A stretch of 64,000 nucleotides of DNA, from NCBI RefSeq assembly GCF_000327065.1, contig NC_019936.1:868001-932000 (forward strand), read 5' to 3'. The translations under genes were made by a program, and so were the position numbers. Below, one piece after another: positions 54,531-64,000 of this stretch (the first letter of the stretch is position 1; each line of letters begins with the position of its first letter). Under the pieces are notes generated by a model, which saw only the letters and a program-made list of their open reading frames with translations, searched no databases and was not told where the DNA came from. This DNA is from Stutzerimonas stutzeri RCH2. GTDB taxonomy: Bacteria > Pseudomonadota > Gammaproteobacteria > Pseudomonadales > Pseudomonadaceae.

Positions 54531-56000
54531 ATGACGCCACTATCTGTCGAACCCTGCACCCTGGCGCTGTTCGGCGCCCTCGGTGATCTGGCCCTGCGCA
54601 AGCTGTTTCCCGCGCTCTATCAGCTCGATCGCGCCGGTCTGCTGCCAACCGAAACCCGCCTGCTCGCGCTGGCGCGTGAGAGCGGCGAGCCGGCAAGCCA
54701 TCTGGCGATGATCGAAGAGCATCTGCGCCGCCACGTCGGCGAACGCGACCTCGATGAAGCCGTGCTGCAGCGCTTCATGGCGCGCCTGGACTATCTGAGC
54801 ATGGATTTCCGCCGCGCCGAGGACTTCGCCGCGTTGGCGGACAAGGCCGGCAACGCGGATAGCATCGTCGCCTTCTTTGCCACGCCGGCATCTGTCTACG
54901 GTGCGATCTGCGCCGGGTTGGCCGAGGCGGGCCTGGCCGAGCGCACCCGCGTAGTGCTGGAAAAGCCCATCGGCCACGACCTGGAGTCGTCCCGCGAAGT
55001 GAACGACGCGGTGGCGCGCTTCTTCCCGGAAGACCGCACCTATCGCATCGACCATTACCTGGGCAAGGACACGGTGCAGAACCTGATCGCCCTGCGTTTC
55101 GCCAACAGCCTGTTCGAAACCCAGTGGAACCAGAATCACATCTCCCACGTGGAGATCACCGTTGCCGAAACCGTCGGCATCGAAGGCCGCTGGGGCTACT
55201 TCGACCAGGCCGGCCAGCTGCGCGACATGATCCAGAACCACCTGTTGCAGCTGCTCTGCCTGATCGCCATGGACCCGCCCAGCGACCTCTCGGCCGACAG
55301 CATCCGCGACGAGAAGGTCAAGGTGCTCAAGGCGCTGGCGCCGATTGCACCGGAGCATCTTGGTCAGCAGCTGGTGCGCGGCCAGTACGTCGCCGGCAGC
55401 ATCCTCGGCCGCCACGTACCGGGCTATCTGGAGGAAGAAAACTCCAACACCCAGAGCGACACCGAAACCTTCGTCGCGCTGCGGGCGGAAATCTGTAACT
55501 GGCGCTGGGCCGGCGTGCCGTTCTACCTGCGTACCGGCAAGCGCATGCCGCAGAAGCTGTCGCAGATCGTTATCCACTTCAAGGCTCCGCCGCACTACAT
55601 CTTTGCCCCGGAGCAGCGCCAGCTGATCGGCAACAAGCTGATCATCCGCCTGCAGCCGCAGGAGGGCATCTCGCTGCTGGTGATGACCAAGGACCAGGGC
55701 CTGGACAAGGGCATGCAGCTGCGCAGCGGCCCGCTGCAGCTGAATTTCTCGGAAACCTACAAAAGCCCGCGCATCCCCGACGCCTACGAGCGGCTGTTGC
55801 TGGAAGTGATGAAGGGCAACCAGAACCTCTTCGTGCGCAAGGACGAAATCGAATACGCCTGGAAGTGGTGCGACCAGCTGATCGACGGCTGGCAGCGCGT
55901 CGGCGCCCCACCCAAACCTTACGCAGCAGGCAGCTGGGGACCGGCTGCTTCGATTGCCCTGATCAGCCGTGATGGCAGGAGTTGGTATGACGATCTCTAA
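54531..56000 (+). CDS. zwf: Glucose-6-phosphate dehydrogenase
   Basis: 489 residues. Oxidises glucose 6-phosphate to 6-phosphogluconolactone with NADP. N-terminal [16 protein letters not shown] nucleotide motif and active-site [13 protein letters not shown]. First gene of zwf-pgl-eda; the end overlaps pgl by 14 bases. Confidence 0.97.
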   Translation: MTPLSVEPCTLALFGALGDLALRKLFPALYQLDRAGLLPTETRLLALARESGEPASHLAMIEEHLRRHVGERDLDEAVLQRFMARLDYLSMDFRRAEDFAALADKAGNADSIVAFFATPASVYGAICAGLAEAGLAERTRVVLEKPIGHDLESSREVNDAVARFFPEDRTYRIDHYLGKDTVQNLIALRFANSLFETQWNQNHISHVEITVAETVGIEGRWGYFDQAGQLRDMIQNHLLQLLCLIAMDPPSDLSADSIRDEKVKVLKALAPIAPEHLGQQLVRGQYVAGSILGRHVPGYLEEENSNTQSDTETFVALRAEICNWRWAGVPFYLRTGKRMPQKLSQIVIHFKAPPHYIFAPEQRQLIGNKLIIRLQPQEGISLLVMTKDQGLDKGMQLRSGPLQLNFSETYKSPRIPDAYERLLLEVMKGNQNLFVRKDEIEYAWKWCDQLIDGWQRVGAPPKPYAAGSWGPAASIALISRDGRSWYDDL

Positions 56001-56700
56001 TCTCGATCTGCCGGTGCAGACCCTGGGTTTCAGCCTTGGTGACGCTGAGCAGCTGGCCGGCGAACTGGCGCTGACCGTGAGCAATGCGCTGCGCGGTGCG
56101 ATCACCGAGCGTGGTGCGGCGACGCTGGTGGTTTCCGGCGGCCGCAGCCCGATCGCCTTCTTCGAGCGCCTGGCGCAGCAGGAACTGGATTGGACCAAGG
56201 TCACCGTCAGCCTCGCCGACGAGCGCTGGGTGCCGGTCAGCCATCCCGACAGCAACGAAGGCCTGCTGCGTCGCCATCTGTTGCAGGGTCCGGCCGCTGC
56301 GGCACGTCTGGTCGGCCTGTACCAGAGCGCGGCAAGCCTCGAACTGGCCGCCGAACGCGCCGATGCCGTATTGACCGAGCTGCCGCCGATCGACGTATTG
56401 GTGCTGGGCATGGGCGAGGACGGCCACACCGCCTCGCTGTTCCCGGACAGCCCGAATCTGCAGCAGGCGCTCGACCCGCGTGGTACGCGGCGTTGCCTGC
56501 CGATGCAGGCGCCGACTGTGCCGCGCCAGCGTTTGAGCATGAGCCTGGCGTTGCTGGCCAGCGCCCGCCTGACGCTGCTCGCCCTGCACGGTCGCGGCAA
56601 GCTGGCCACGCTCAATCAGGCCCTGGCTGGCGAGCCCTACGAAGCGATGCCGATCCGCGCATTCCTCGCTCGCCCCCTCGAAATCTACTGGTGCCCTTGA
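55987..56700 (+). CDS. pgl: 6-phosphogluconolactonase
   Basis: 237 residues. Hydrolyses 6-phosphogluconolactone. [22 protein letters not shown] and [14 protein letters not shown] are the family motifs. ATG 55987 has AGGAG 5 bases upstream and lies inside the end of zwf. Confidence 0.95.
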   Translation: MTISNLDLPVQTLGFSLGDAEQLAGELALTVSNALRGAITERGAATLVVSGGRSPIAFFERLAQQELDWTKVTVSLADERWVPVSHPDSNEGLLRRHLLQGPAAAARLVGLYQSAASLELAAERADAVLTELPPIDVLVLGMGEDGHTASLFPDSPNLQQALDPRGTRRCLPMQAPTVPRQRLSMSLALLASARLTLLALHGRGKLATLNQALAGEPYEAMPIRAFLARPLEIYWCP

Positions 56701-56718
56701 GGCCGCAAGGAATTTTCC

Positions 56719-57456
56719 ATGACATCTATCCAAACCAGCGCCGAAGCCATGAACGACAAGATCGCCCTGATCGACCAGTGGTGCAGCGCTGCGCGCATCC
56801 TGCCGGTAATCACCATCGAGCGTGAGGCGGACATCCTGCCGCTGGCCGATGCTCTGGCCGCCGGTGGCCTGCGCGTGCTGGAAATCACCCTGCGTTCGGC
56901 GCTGGGCCTGCGCGCCATTCGCCTGCTGCGCGAGCAGCGCCCGGAGCTGATCGTCGGCGCCGGCACCGTACTCGACGCCAACATGCTCGAGCAGGCCGAG
57001 GCCGCCGGGGCGCAGTTCATCGTCTCGCCCGGCAGCACCCCGGCGCTGCTCGAAGCCGCCTTGCAGGGCCCGCTGCCGCTGCTGCCAGGCGTCGCCAGTG
57101 CTTCGGAAATCATGCTCGGCTACGCCATGGGCTATCGCCGCTTCAAGCTGTTCCCCGCCGAGATCTGTGGCGGCGTGGCAGCACTCAAGGCACTGGGCGG
57201 GCCGTTCGGTGACATCCGCTTCTGCCCGACTGGCGGTGTCAATGCGCGCAATGCGCGGGATTACCTGAGTCTGGCCAATGTGATGTGCGTCGGCGGCACC
57301 TGGATGGTCGACGCCAAGGCCGTGCGTGCCGGCGACTGGGCCGCCATCGAAAGTGCCACGCGCCAGGCTCTGCAAGCGCTGGACAGTGCACCGGCAGCCG
57401 AACTGCCGCGCGACTTCGACCTGCGCGCCGAGCGTGCCGAACAGCGCGAGCTGTAA
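56719..57456 (+). CDS. eda: KDPG aldolase
   Basis: 245 residues. Cleaves 2-keto-3-deoxy-6-phosphogluconate to pyruvate and glyceraldehyde 3-phosphate. Catalytic Glu in LEITLRS, GAGTVL, and Schiff-base Lys in FKLFPAE. An in-frame Met at 56749 is an alternative start that would remove ten residues. Confidence 0.95.
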   Translation: MTSIQTSAEAMNDKIALIDQWCSAARILPVITIEREADILPLADALAAGGLRVLEITLRSALGLRAIRLLREQRPELIVGAGTVLDANMLEQAEAAGAQFIVSPGSTPALLEAALQGPLPLLPGVASASEIMLGYAMGYRRFKLFPAEICGGVAALKALGGPFGDIRFCPTGGVNARNARDYLSLANVMCVGGTWMVDAKAVRAGDWAAIESATRQALQALDSAPAAELPRDFDLRAERAEQREL

Positions 57457-57526
57457 CAGTCCCATCCCCTGCGGCGGGCGAAGGTCCGCCGCCTCTTTCA
57501 CCATCTTCTCGCTACCTGGAGGTTGC

Positions 57527-59155
57527 ATGAGCAACGCGCGCCCGCTTTCCGAGCTTTTCCCCCGTCTGGATGAGATTCCCGAAGCCTATCGGCCGGACGC
57601 ACCGGTGACGCAGCGCGACTATCTGGTCGATGGCGAGTTGATGCACTGGGACGGCCCGCTGGCTGAAGTTCGCAGCCCGGTGTTCCTGCGCGAGGCCGAT
57701 GGCAGTGAGCGTCAGGTGGTCCTCGGCAGCACGCCACTGCTGGATGCCGACGCCGCGCTGCGTGCGCTGGACGCCGCCGTTGCCGCCTATGACTATGGCC
57801 GCGGTGCCTGGCCGACCATGCGCGTGGCCGAGCGCATCGCCCATGTCGAGGCCTTCCTGGCGCGCATGCGCGAACAGCGCGAGGCGGTGGTCAAGCTGCT
57901 GATGTGGGAGATCGGCAAGAACCTCAAGGATTCCGAAAAGGAGTTCGATCGCACCTGCGACTACATCGTCGACACCATCCATGCGTTGAAGGAGCTGGAC
58001 CGCAGCTCCAGCCGTTTCGAGCTTGAGCAGGGCACCCTCGGCCAGATCCGCCGCGTGCCGATGGGCGTGGCGCTGTGCATGGGGCCGTACAACTACCCGC
58101 TGAACGAAACCTTCACCACGCTGATCCCGGCGCTGATCATGGGCAACACCGTGGTGTTCAAACCGGCCAAGTTCGGTGTGCTGCTGATCCGTCCGTTGCT
58201 CGAAGCCTTCCGCGACAGCTTCCCGGCTGGCGTCATCAACGTCATTTACGGTCGCGGTCGCGAGACGGTCAGCGCACTGATGGCCAGCGGCAAGATCGAC
58301 GTGTTCGCCTTTATCGGCACGCACAAGGGCGCCGCTGACCTGAAGAAACTGCACCCGCGTCCGCACCGCCTGCGTGCTGCGCTGGGGCTGGATGCGAAGA
58401 ACCCGGGCATCGTTCTGCCGGATGTCGATCTCGACAATGCCGTGGAAGAGGCCGTGACTGGCGCGCTGTCGTTCAATGGCCAGCGTTGCACGGCATTGAA
58501 GATTCTCTTCGTGCATGAGGCGGTGCTCGATGGCTTTCTCGAACGCTTCGCCGCTCGCGTCAACGCGCTCAAGCCCGGCATGCCCTGGGAGCCGGGCGTG
58601 GCGCTGACGCCGTTGCCGGAGCCGGGCAAGACCGATTACCTGCATGCGGTGCTGGAAGACGCCGTGGCCAAGGGCGCGCGGGTGATCAACACCGGTGGCG
58701 GCGAGTCGCACCAGACCTTCTTCCAGCCGGCGGTGCTGAGCCCGGTGGATTCGTCCATGCGCGTCTACCACGAAGAGCAGTTCGGCCCGCTGGTGCCGGT
58801 GGTGCCGTATCGCGAGCTGCAGGAGGTGATCGACTACGTCACCGCCTCCGACTACGGCCAGCAGCTGTCGATCTTCGGCAACGACCCGGCGCAGGTCGGC
58901 GAGCTGGTCGATGCCTTCGTCAACCAGGTCGGCCGCATCAACATCAATGCCCAGTGCCAGCGCGGGCCGGACAGCTACCCGTTCAACGGTCGCAAGAATT
59001 CCGCCGAGGGCACGCTGTCGGTACATGACGCCCTGCGCGTGTTCTCCATCCGCACTCTGGTGGCGACCCGCTTCAACGAGGCCAACAAGCAGCTGGTCGA
59101 CCGGATCATTCGTGACCGCCAGTCGAGCTTCCTGACCACCGATTACATCTTCTGA
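57527..59155 (+). CDS. GapN-like NADP aldehyde dehydrogenase, unusual active site
   Basis: 542-residue aldehyde dehydrogenase, annotated in relatives as NADP-dependent glyceraldehyde-3-phosphate dehydrogenase. Cofactor loop GPYNYPLNE and nucleophile Cys321 in FNGQRCTALK are intact. The position of the conserved catalytic Glu, 34 residues before the Cys, is Gly287 in the sequence ALGLDAKNPG (most members have LELGGK). ATG 57527 follows GGAGG by 5 bases. It lies directly downstream of eda, which makes glyceraldehyde 3-phosphate. Confidence 0.88.
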   Translation: MSNARPLSELFPRLDEIPEAYRPDAPVTQRDYLVDGELMHWDGPLAEVRSPVFLREADGSERQVVLGSTPLLDADAALRALDAAVAAYDYGRGAWPTMRVAERIAHVEAFLARMREQREAVVKLLMWEIGKNLKDSEKEFDRTCDYIVDTIHALKELDRSSSRFELEQGTLGQIRRVPMGVALCMGPYNYPLNETFTTLIPALIMGNTVVFKPAKFGVLLIRPLLEAFRDSFPAGVINVIYGRGRETVSALMASGKIDVFAFIGTHKGAADLKKLHPRPHRLRAALGLDAKNPGIVLPDVDLDNAVEEAVTGALSFNGQRCTALKILFVHEAVLDGFLERFAARVNALKPGMPWEPGVALTPLPEPGKTDYLHAVLEDAVAKGARVINTGGGESHQTFFQPAVLSPVDSSMRVYHEEQFGPLVPVVPYRELQEVIDYVTASDYGQQLSIFGNDPAQVGELVDAFVNQVGRININAQCQRGPDSYPFNGRKNSAEGTLSVHDALRVFSIRTLVATRFNEANKQLVDRIIRDRQSSFLTTDYIF

Positions 59156-59167
59156 CGGAGCTTGTTC

Positions 59168-60031
59168 ATGGCCTCGCCCGTGCTCGACCAACCGCTGTTG
59201 CTGGGCATGATGCGCCTGCTGGAGTACCCCGAGCTGGGTGAGCCCCAGGCATTGCTGGGCTTTATCGAACGCTGCGTCGAGCGTGGGCTGAACGGTTTCG
59301 ACCACGCCGACATCTATGCCGGCGGGCATTGCGAGGCGCACTTCGGCGCGGCCTTGCGCCTGGCACCGGGGCTGCGCCAGCGACTGCAGATCATCGGCAA
59401 GGCCGATATCGTGCCGGCCGGGCAGGACTGCTCGCGCTGGCGGGTCAAGCACTACGACACCAGTGCTCGCTATCTGCGCCAGGCGGCGGACGGCAGCCTG
59501 ACGCGGCTGGGTGTCGAGCGGCTCGACGGTTTTCTGCTGCATCGCCCGGACCCGCTGCTGCAGGTCGACGAGGTGGCCGACACGCTGAACGAGCTGATCG
59601 CCAGCGGCAAGGTCGGCTGGGTCGGGCTCTCCAACGCCGGGATGTTGCATTGCCAGGCATTGGCGCAGCGCGTGCCGCTGCGCTGCAACCAGATCGAACT
59701 CTCGCTGCAGGCCCAGCACTGGGTATGGGATGGCAGCCTGCATGCGTTGCAGGCTGCCGGCCTGCAGGTGCTGGCCTGGTCGCCCATGGCGGGTGGGCGC
59801 TTCGGCGAGCGACTGCGCAGCGCCCTCGATGAAGTCGCCACGGATCGGGGCGCGACGGCCAATCAGGTGGCGCTGGCCTGGCTGCGGCAGCTGCCCGGCC
59901 GGCCGTTGCCGATCCTCGGCAGCCTGCGCTGGGAACGGATCGAGGAGGCGCTGCACGGCGCCGAGCTGGAACTGGGTCGTCCCGCCTGGTTCTACCTCAG
60001 CGAAGCGGCCCGCGGGCATGAGGTGGCGTAG
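59168..60031 (+). CDS. Aldo/keto reductase, YdhF type
   Basis: 287 residues, TIM-barrel oxidoreductase. Catalytic residues visible in FDHADIYAGG (Asp, Tyr), IGKAD (Lys) and LLHRPDPL (His). ATG 59168 has GGAG 7 bases upstream. It follows the GapN-like gene by 12 bases and probably shares its transcript. Substrate unknown. Confidence 0.88.
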   Translation: MASPVLDQPLLLGMMRLLEYPELGEPQALLGFIERCVERGLNGFDHADIYAGGHCEAHFGAALRLAPGLRQRLQIIGKADIVPAGQDCSRWRVKHYDTSARYLRQAADGSLTRLGVERLDGFLLHRPDPLLQVDEVADTLNELIASGKVGWVGLSNAGMLHCQALAQRVPLRCNQIELSLQAQHWVWDGSLHALQAAGLQVLAWSPMAGGRFGERLRSALDEVATDRGATANQVALAWLRQLPGRPLPILGSLRWERIEEALHGAELELGRPAWFYLSEAARGHEVA

Positions 60032-60060
60032 GGCTGGGTGTTCATCTGCCGCCAATCCAA

Positions 60061-60133
60061 GGTGGAAAATGCTTCGCAGTTTTCCACCCTACGGGGTGGC
60101 TAGTAGGGTGGATGACGCTTCACCCATCCACCG
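60061..60133. repeat. Palindromic repeat pair
   Basis: First unit 60061-60093: GGTGGAAAA / TTTTCCACC around TGCTTCGCAG, ending CCTACG. Second unit 60103-60133: GTAGGGTGGATGACGCTTCA then CCATCCACCG, an 8-bp hairpin GGTGGATG/CATCCACC. Same family as the copies at 33441-33789 and 60700-60855. Confidence 0.78.
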
Positions 60134-60241
60134 CGTGGCATCTGCGATGGTTCGGCATAACCCCGATTAGGAACGCTATCGATCAACAGCTGCTGTGAGT
60201 GGTCCAAAACGGTGCGCCCCTGTGCTAGGGTCGCGCCCGTC

Positions 60242-60288
60242 GCGGGACGACCCGCTGGCATGTCGAATCGTGCGGGGACGGCCCTGCA
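60242..60288 (+). ncRNA. Guanidine-II (mini-ykkC) riboswitch
   Basis: Two hairpins with ACGR loops, the hallmark of this class. P1 is GCGGG-ACGA-CCCGC (60242-60255). P2 is TGCGGGG-ACGG-CCCTGCA (60271-60288), a 7-bp stem with one G-U. P2 ends 6 bases before the GGAG ribosome site (60295-60298) of sugE, so guanidine binding can control translation. Confidence 0.85.
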
Positions 60289-60306
60289 GTTGATGGAGTC
60301 ATCGTC

Positions 60307-60627
60307 ATGCATTCGGCCTGGATCATGTTGACCATTGCCGGCCTCCTGGAAGTGGGTTGGGCCATTGGCCTCAAGGCTTCCGAAGGCTTCACCCGCCCGC
60401 TGCCCAGTGTGCTCACCGTTGTGGCCATGGCGGGCAGCTTCTTTCTTCTTGCCCGCGCCATGCAGGTCCTGCCGGTGGGTACCGCCTATGCCATCTGGGT
60501 CGGCATCGGTGCGCTGGGTACTGTAGCCCTGGGCATCATCATTTTCGGCGAAAGCGCCTCGCCCGCTCGGCTGGTGAGTGTCGTGCTGCTGCTGGCAGGG
60601 CTGGTGGGGTTGAAGCTGACCGCTTGA
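60307..60627 (+). CDS. sugE: Guanidinium exporter SugE/Gdx
   Basis: 106-residue small multidrug resistance-type transporter with four helices and the essential Glu near residue 15 ([17 protein letters not shown]). The Gdx subgroup exports guanidinium ion in exchange for protons. The riboswitch directly upstream supports this function over a general drug role. Confidence 0.93.
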   Translation: MHSAWIMLTIAGLLEVGWAIGLKASEGFTRPLPSVLTVVAMAGSFFLLARAMQVLPVGTAYAIWVGIGALGTVALGIIIFGESASPARLVSVVLLLAGLVGLKLTA

Positions 60628-60699
60628 ACCGCGCCGCTACCGGTGTCTGCGGGCAGTGGCGGCACCGTAGCTCTCAGCAGCGTCGGAACAATCGAGCCC

Positions 60700-60855
60700 G
60701 TAGGGTGGATGACGCTGTACCCATCCACCGCTGCGATTTCCCAAGGTATAAGGCGCCTCGTTCGTGCCGGCGTCCGCGGAAACTGCTTCGCAGTTTTCCA
60801 CCCTACGGTGCCGCCAAGAGCTCCGTAGGGTGGATGGCGCTTCATCCATCCACCG
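60700..60855. repeat. Palindromic repeat triplet after sugE
   Basis: Three units: 60700-60730 (GTAGGGTGGATGACGCTGTA then CCATCCACCG), 60777-60808 (GGAAACTGCTTCGCAGTTTTCC, then ACCCTACGG), 60825-60855 (GTAGGGTGGATGGCGCTTCA then CCATCCACCG). They fill the gap between sugE and the end of malM. Confidence 0.78.
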
Positions 60856-60878
60856 CTGCTACGGTGCTTGCCGGTTTT

Positions 60879-61802
60879 TCAGCGAATCTCGATTCGTTGC
60901 AGCAGGTGCTGCTTCGCCTGGGTGTCACCCACTCGTGCCGCTTCGTCGGCCAGGCGCAGGGCGCGCTCGAGGTCCTTCTGCGCCAGTGCGGCATCGATTG
61001 CCTGGCGGTAGTAGGCCGAGGTTTCTGGCAGCACGGCCGGTGCCGGCGCGCTGGGCAGCTCGTTACCCATTTCCTGGCCGATGCTGTAACCCGGTACGTA
61101 GCCTTTGGCGGTCGAGCCGGCCGCACTGTCGGGGATCATCACCAGCCGGATCACGCCTACTGGCGAGTGCTTCGCTACCGGGTCGGGAATGCTCGGCGGC
61201 TCGTTGCCCGCCGCCTTGGCATAGGCCTTGGCCGGGTGTTGCAGCACGGTCTGTCCGGCCATCTGCGCGTCGCTGGTGTAGAGGATCAGGTAGCGCTCGT
61301 TGCCCGGGTGCTCGGGCTGGGAGCGGTCGATGCGAATGCGCGCATCGAGGCTGTCGCCCTTGAGCCCGGTCGGCGGCACATAGCTGAAGTCATCGGCGTC
61401 GAGCAGCCGCGTCGGGCGCATACGGCTGTCCAAGAGCATGGCATTGGGCGCCAGCACGCTGCTGCCGGCCTGGCTGTAGATCCGGATCTCGAACGAGGGG
61501 CCGCCGGCCGGCAGGGCGAAGGCGCGGAAGAAACTCTTGCCGGTCTCGAAGCGGTAAGCCGGCGCCTGGGTGTCGATCAGCACGTCGCCGGTGAAACCGG
61601 CTTCGAGTGGCTGGTACGGCAACTGGTCGATACCACTGCAGCAGGTCGGTGCGCCGGCCAGCGCATCACGGGCCTGCTCAATCGGATGTTGCAGCGGCTT
61701 GGGGCTGCTGGTGAGAGCATCGACCCGGCGCAGCGGTTCGCTGCTGCAGCCGGCGAGCGCCAGGGCCAATAGCCCGGCGGTAAGGAAGGACAAGCGATGC
61801 AT
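60879..61802 (-). CDS. malM: Maltose operon lipoprotein MalM
   Basis: 307 residues. Lipoprotein signal ending LALAGC (Cys18), then the MalM domain. MalM is an envelope protein of maltose operons without a known enzymatic function. ATG 61802 has GGAG 8 bases upstream; the in-frame extension is not signal-like. Downstream of lamB on the same strand. Confidence 0.88.
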   Translation of the reverse strand: MHRLSFLTAGLLALALAGCSSEPLRRVDALTSSPKPLQHPIEQARDALAGAPTCCSGIDQLPYQPLEAGFTGDVLIDTQAPAYRFETGKSFFRAFALPAGGPSFEIRIYSQAGSSVLAPNAMLLDSRMRPTRLLDADDFSYVPPTGLKGDSLDARIRIDRSQPEHPGNERYLILYTSDAQMAGQTVLQHPAKAYAKAAGNEPPSIPDPVAKHSPVGVIRLVMIPDSAAGSTAKGYVPGYSIGQEMGNELPSAPAPAVLPETSAYYRQAIDAALAQKDLERALRLADEAARVGDTQAKQHLLQRIEIR

Positions 61803-61817
61803 GGTGGTTCTCCGAAC

Positions 61818-61849
61818 AAAAAATGCCCCGACCTGCCAGCGTCGGGGCA
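61818..61849 (-). terminator. Rho-independent terminator between lamB and malM
   Basis: On the minus strand TGCCCCGAC-GCTGGCAG-GTCGGGGCA followed by six T. A strong intrinsic terminator 75 bases after lamB; malM is therefore expressed at a lower level by read-through. Confidence 0.88.
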
Positions 61850-61924
61850 AAGGCACCGTCTGGACGGTGGGAGCGGAAAGGGCGCCGTCGCGGTCGGCCC
61901 GCGACGGCACTTAAACGTTACGGC

Positions 61925-63604
<1,680 letters not shown>

Positions 63605-64000
63605 ATGAGCCACATCCTGCGTGCCGCCGCATTGGCGGCAATCCTGCTGCCGCTGCCGGCGCTTGCCGATCAGGCCGGCAAGAGCCCCAACGCCGTGCGC
63701 TACCACGGCGGCGACGAAATCATCCTCCAGGGCTTCCACTGGAATGTCGTCCGCGAGGCGCCAAACAACTGGTACAACATCCTTCGTCAACAGGCCTCGA
63801 CCATCGCTGCCGATGGCTTCTCGGCGATCTGGATGCCGGTGCCCTGGCGTGACTTTTCCAGCTGGAGCGAAGGCGGCAAGTCCGGCGGCGGCGAAGGTTA
63901 CTTCTGGCACGACTTCAACAAGAACGGCCGCTACGGCAGCGATACCCAGTTGCGCCAGGCCGCCGGCGCGCTCGGCGGTGCCGGGGTGAAGGTGCTTTAC
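63605..64000 (+). CDS. amyP: Maltotetraose-forming alpha-amylase, 5' part
   Basis: First 132 codons of a secreted GH13 enzyme; the gene runs off the right edge. Signal peptide of 21 residues ending PALA, then mature DQAGKSPNAVRYHGGDEIIL, which I recognise as the start of the P. stutzeri maltotetraohydrolase. GFHWNVVREAP, FSAIWMPVPWRD and YFWHDFNKNGRYG belong to the N-terminal part of the barrel. GGAG lies 9 bases ahead of the ATG. It cuts starch from the non-reducing end into maltotetraose. Confidence 0.95.
   Translation, partial: MSHILRAAALAAILLPLPALADQAGKSPNAVRYHGGDEIILQGFHWNVVREAPNNWYNILRQQASTIAADGFSAIWMPVPWRDFSSWSEGGKSGGGEGYFWHDFNKNGRYGSDTQLRQAAGALGGAGVKVLY

Noticed and set aside
57512..60055. 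847-codon minus-strand open frame
   Set aside because: It spans two clear plus-strand genes (GapN-like and aldo/keto reductase) and is unlike any protein; antisense shadow.
60160..60240. Guanidine-I (ykkC) riboswitch ahead of sugE
   Set aside because: The long conserved ykkC core is not present. The two ACGR hairpins at 60242-60288 fit guanidine-II instead.

Overview
The window is high-GC DNA from a denitrifying pseudomonad, almost certainly of the Pseudomonas stutzeri (Stutzerimonas) group. The incomplete NosZ at the left edge has every copper ligand at the spacing of the 638-residue P. stutzeri enzyme. The gene sets nirSTB, nirMCFDLGH, norCBD, dnrNOD, dnrS and ubiUVT match that group. The gene cut at the right edge begins like the maltotetraose-forming amylase known from P. 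stutzeri.

Layout. 1-5102: end of nosZ and nosDFYL-tatE (nitrous oxide reductase maturation). 5425-8950: nnrS, an SDR dehydrogenase and an HPP-CBS membrane protein. 8961-16009 (minus): a LysR regulator and a complete minor-pilin set, pilE-pilV-pilW-pilX-pilY1-fimT, inserted in the island. 16254-21664 (minus): nirJEN for heme d1 and nirQOP. 21993-29325: nirSTB and nirMCFDLGH. 29578-33411: norCB and norD. 33441-33789: three copies of a palindromic repeat. 33813-37801: dnrNOD plus a zinc-ribbon gene on the minus strand, divergent from norR. 38277-40665: ubiU, ubiV, ubiT (oxygen-independent ubiquinone synthesis). 40846-45178: a DGC-type zinc protein and dnrS (minus), then anaerobic ribonucleotide reductase. 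45228-48346 (minus): a Fur-type iron uptake operon (P19, cupredoxin, Ftr1, 4Fe-4S membrane protein). 48617-50536: an MFS exporter and a small coiled-coil protein. 50635-60031: Entner-Doudoroff block edd-glk, hexR, zwf-pgl-eda, plus a GapN-like dehydrogenase and an aldo/keto reductase. 60242-60627: a guanidine-II riboswitch and sugE. 60879-64000: malM and lamB (minus) and the divergent amylase gene.

How it fits together. NirS makes NO, NorCB makes N2O and NosZ makes N2; the remaining nir, nor and nos genes build heme d1, pass electrons or mature the enzymes. Perfect or near-perfect FNR/DNR boxes (TTGAT-N4-ATCAA) stand in front of nnrS, nirJ, nirQ, nirS, nirM, norC, dnrD, ubiU, dnrS and nrdD. 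A consensus sigma-54 promoter precedes dnrN opposite the NO sensor NorR, so NO probably raises DnrN, DnrO and DnrD through NorR. The island also carries what a cell needs to grow without oxygen: ubiquinone, deoxynucleotides and iron.

The most notable observations are: an anaerobic ribonucleotide reductase whose glycyl-radical segment is encoded as a separate 51-residue protein coupled to nrdG; a phased pair of NrdR boxes in front of nrdD; a guanidine-II riboswitch ahead of sugE; the sigma-54/NorR arrangement at dnrN; an HPP-family protein placed among nitrite-reduction genes; a GapN-like dehydrogenase with Gly in place of the conserved catalytic Glu; and a CX3CH heme motif in NirB.
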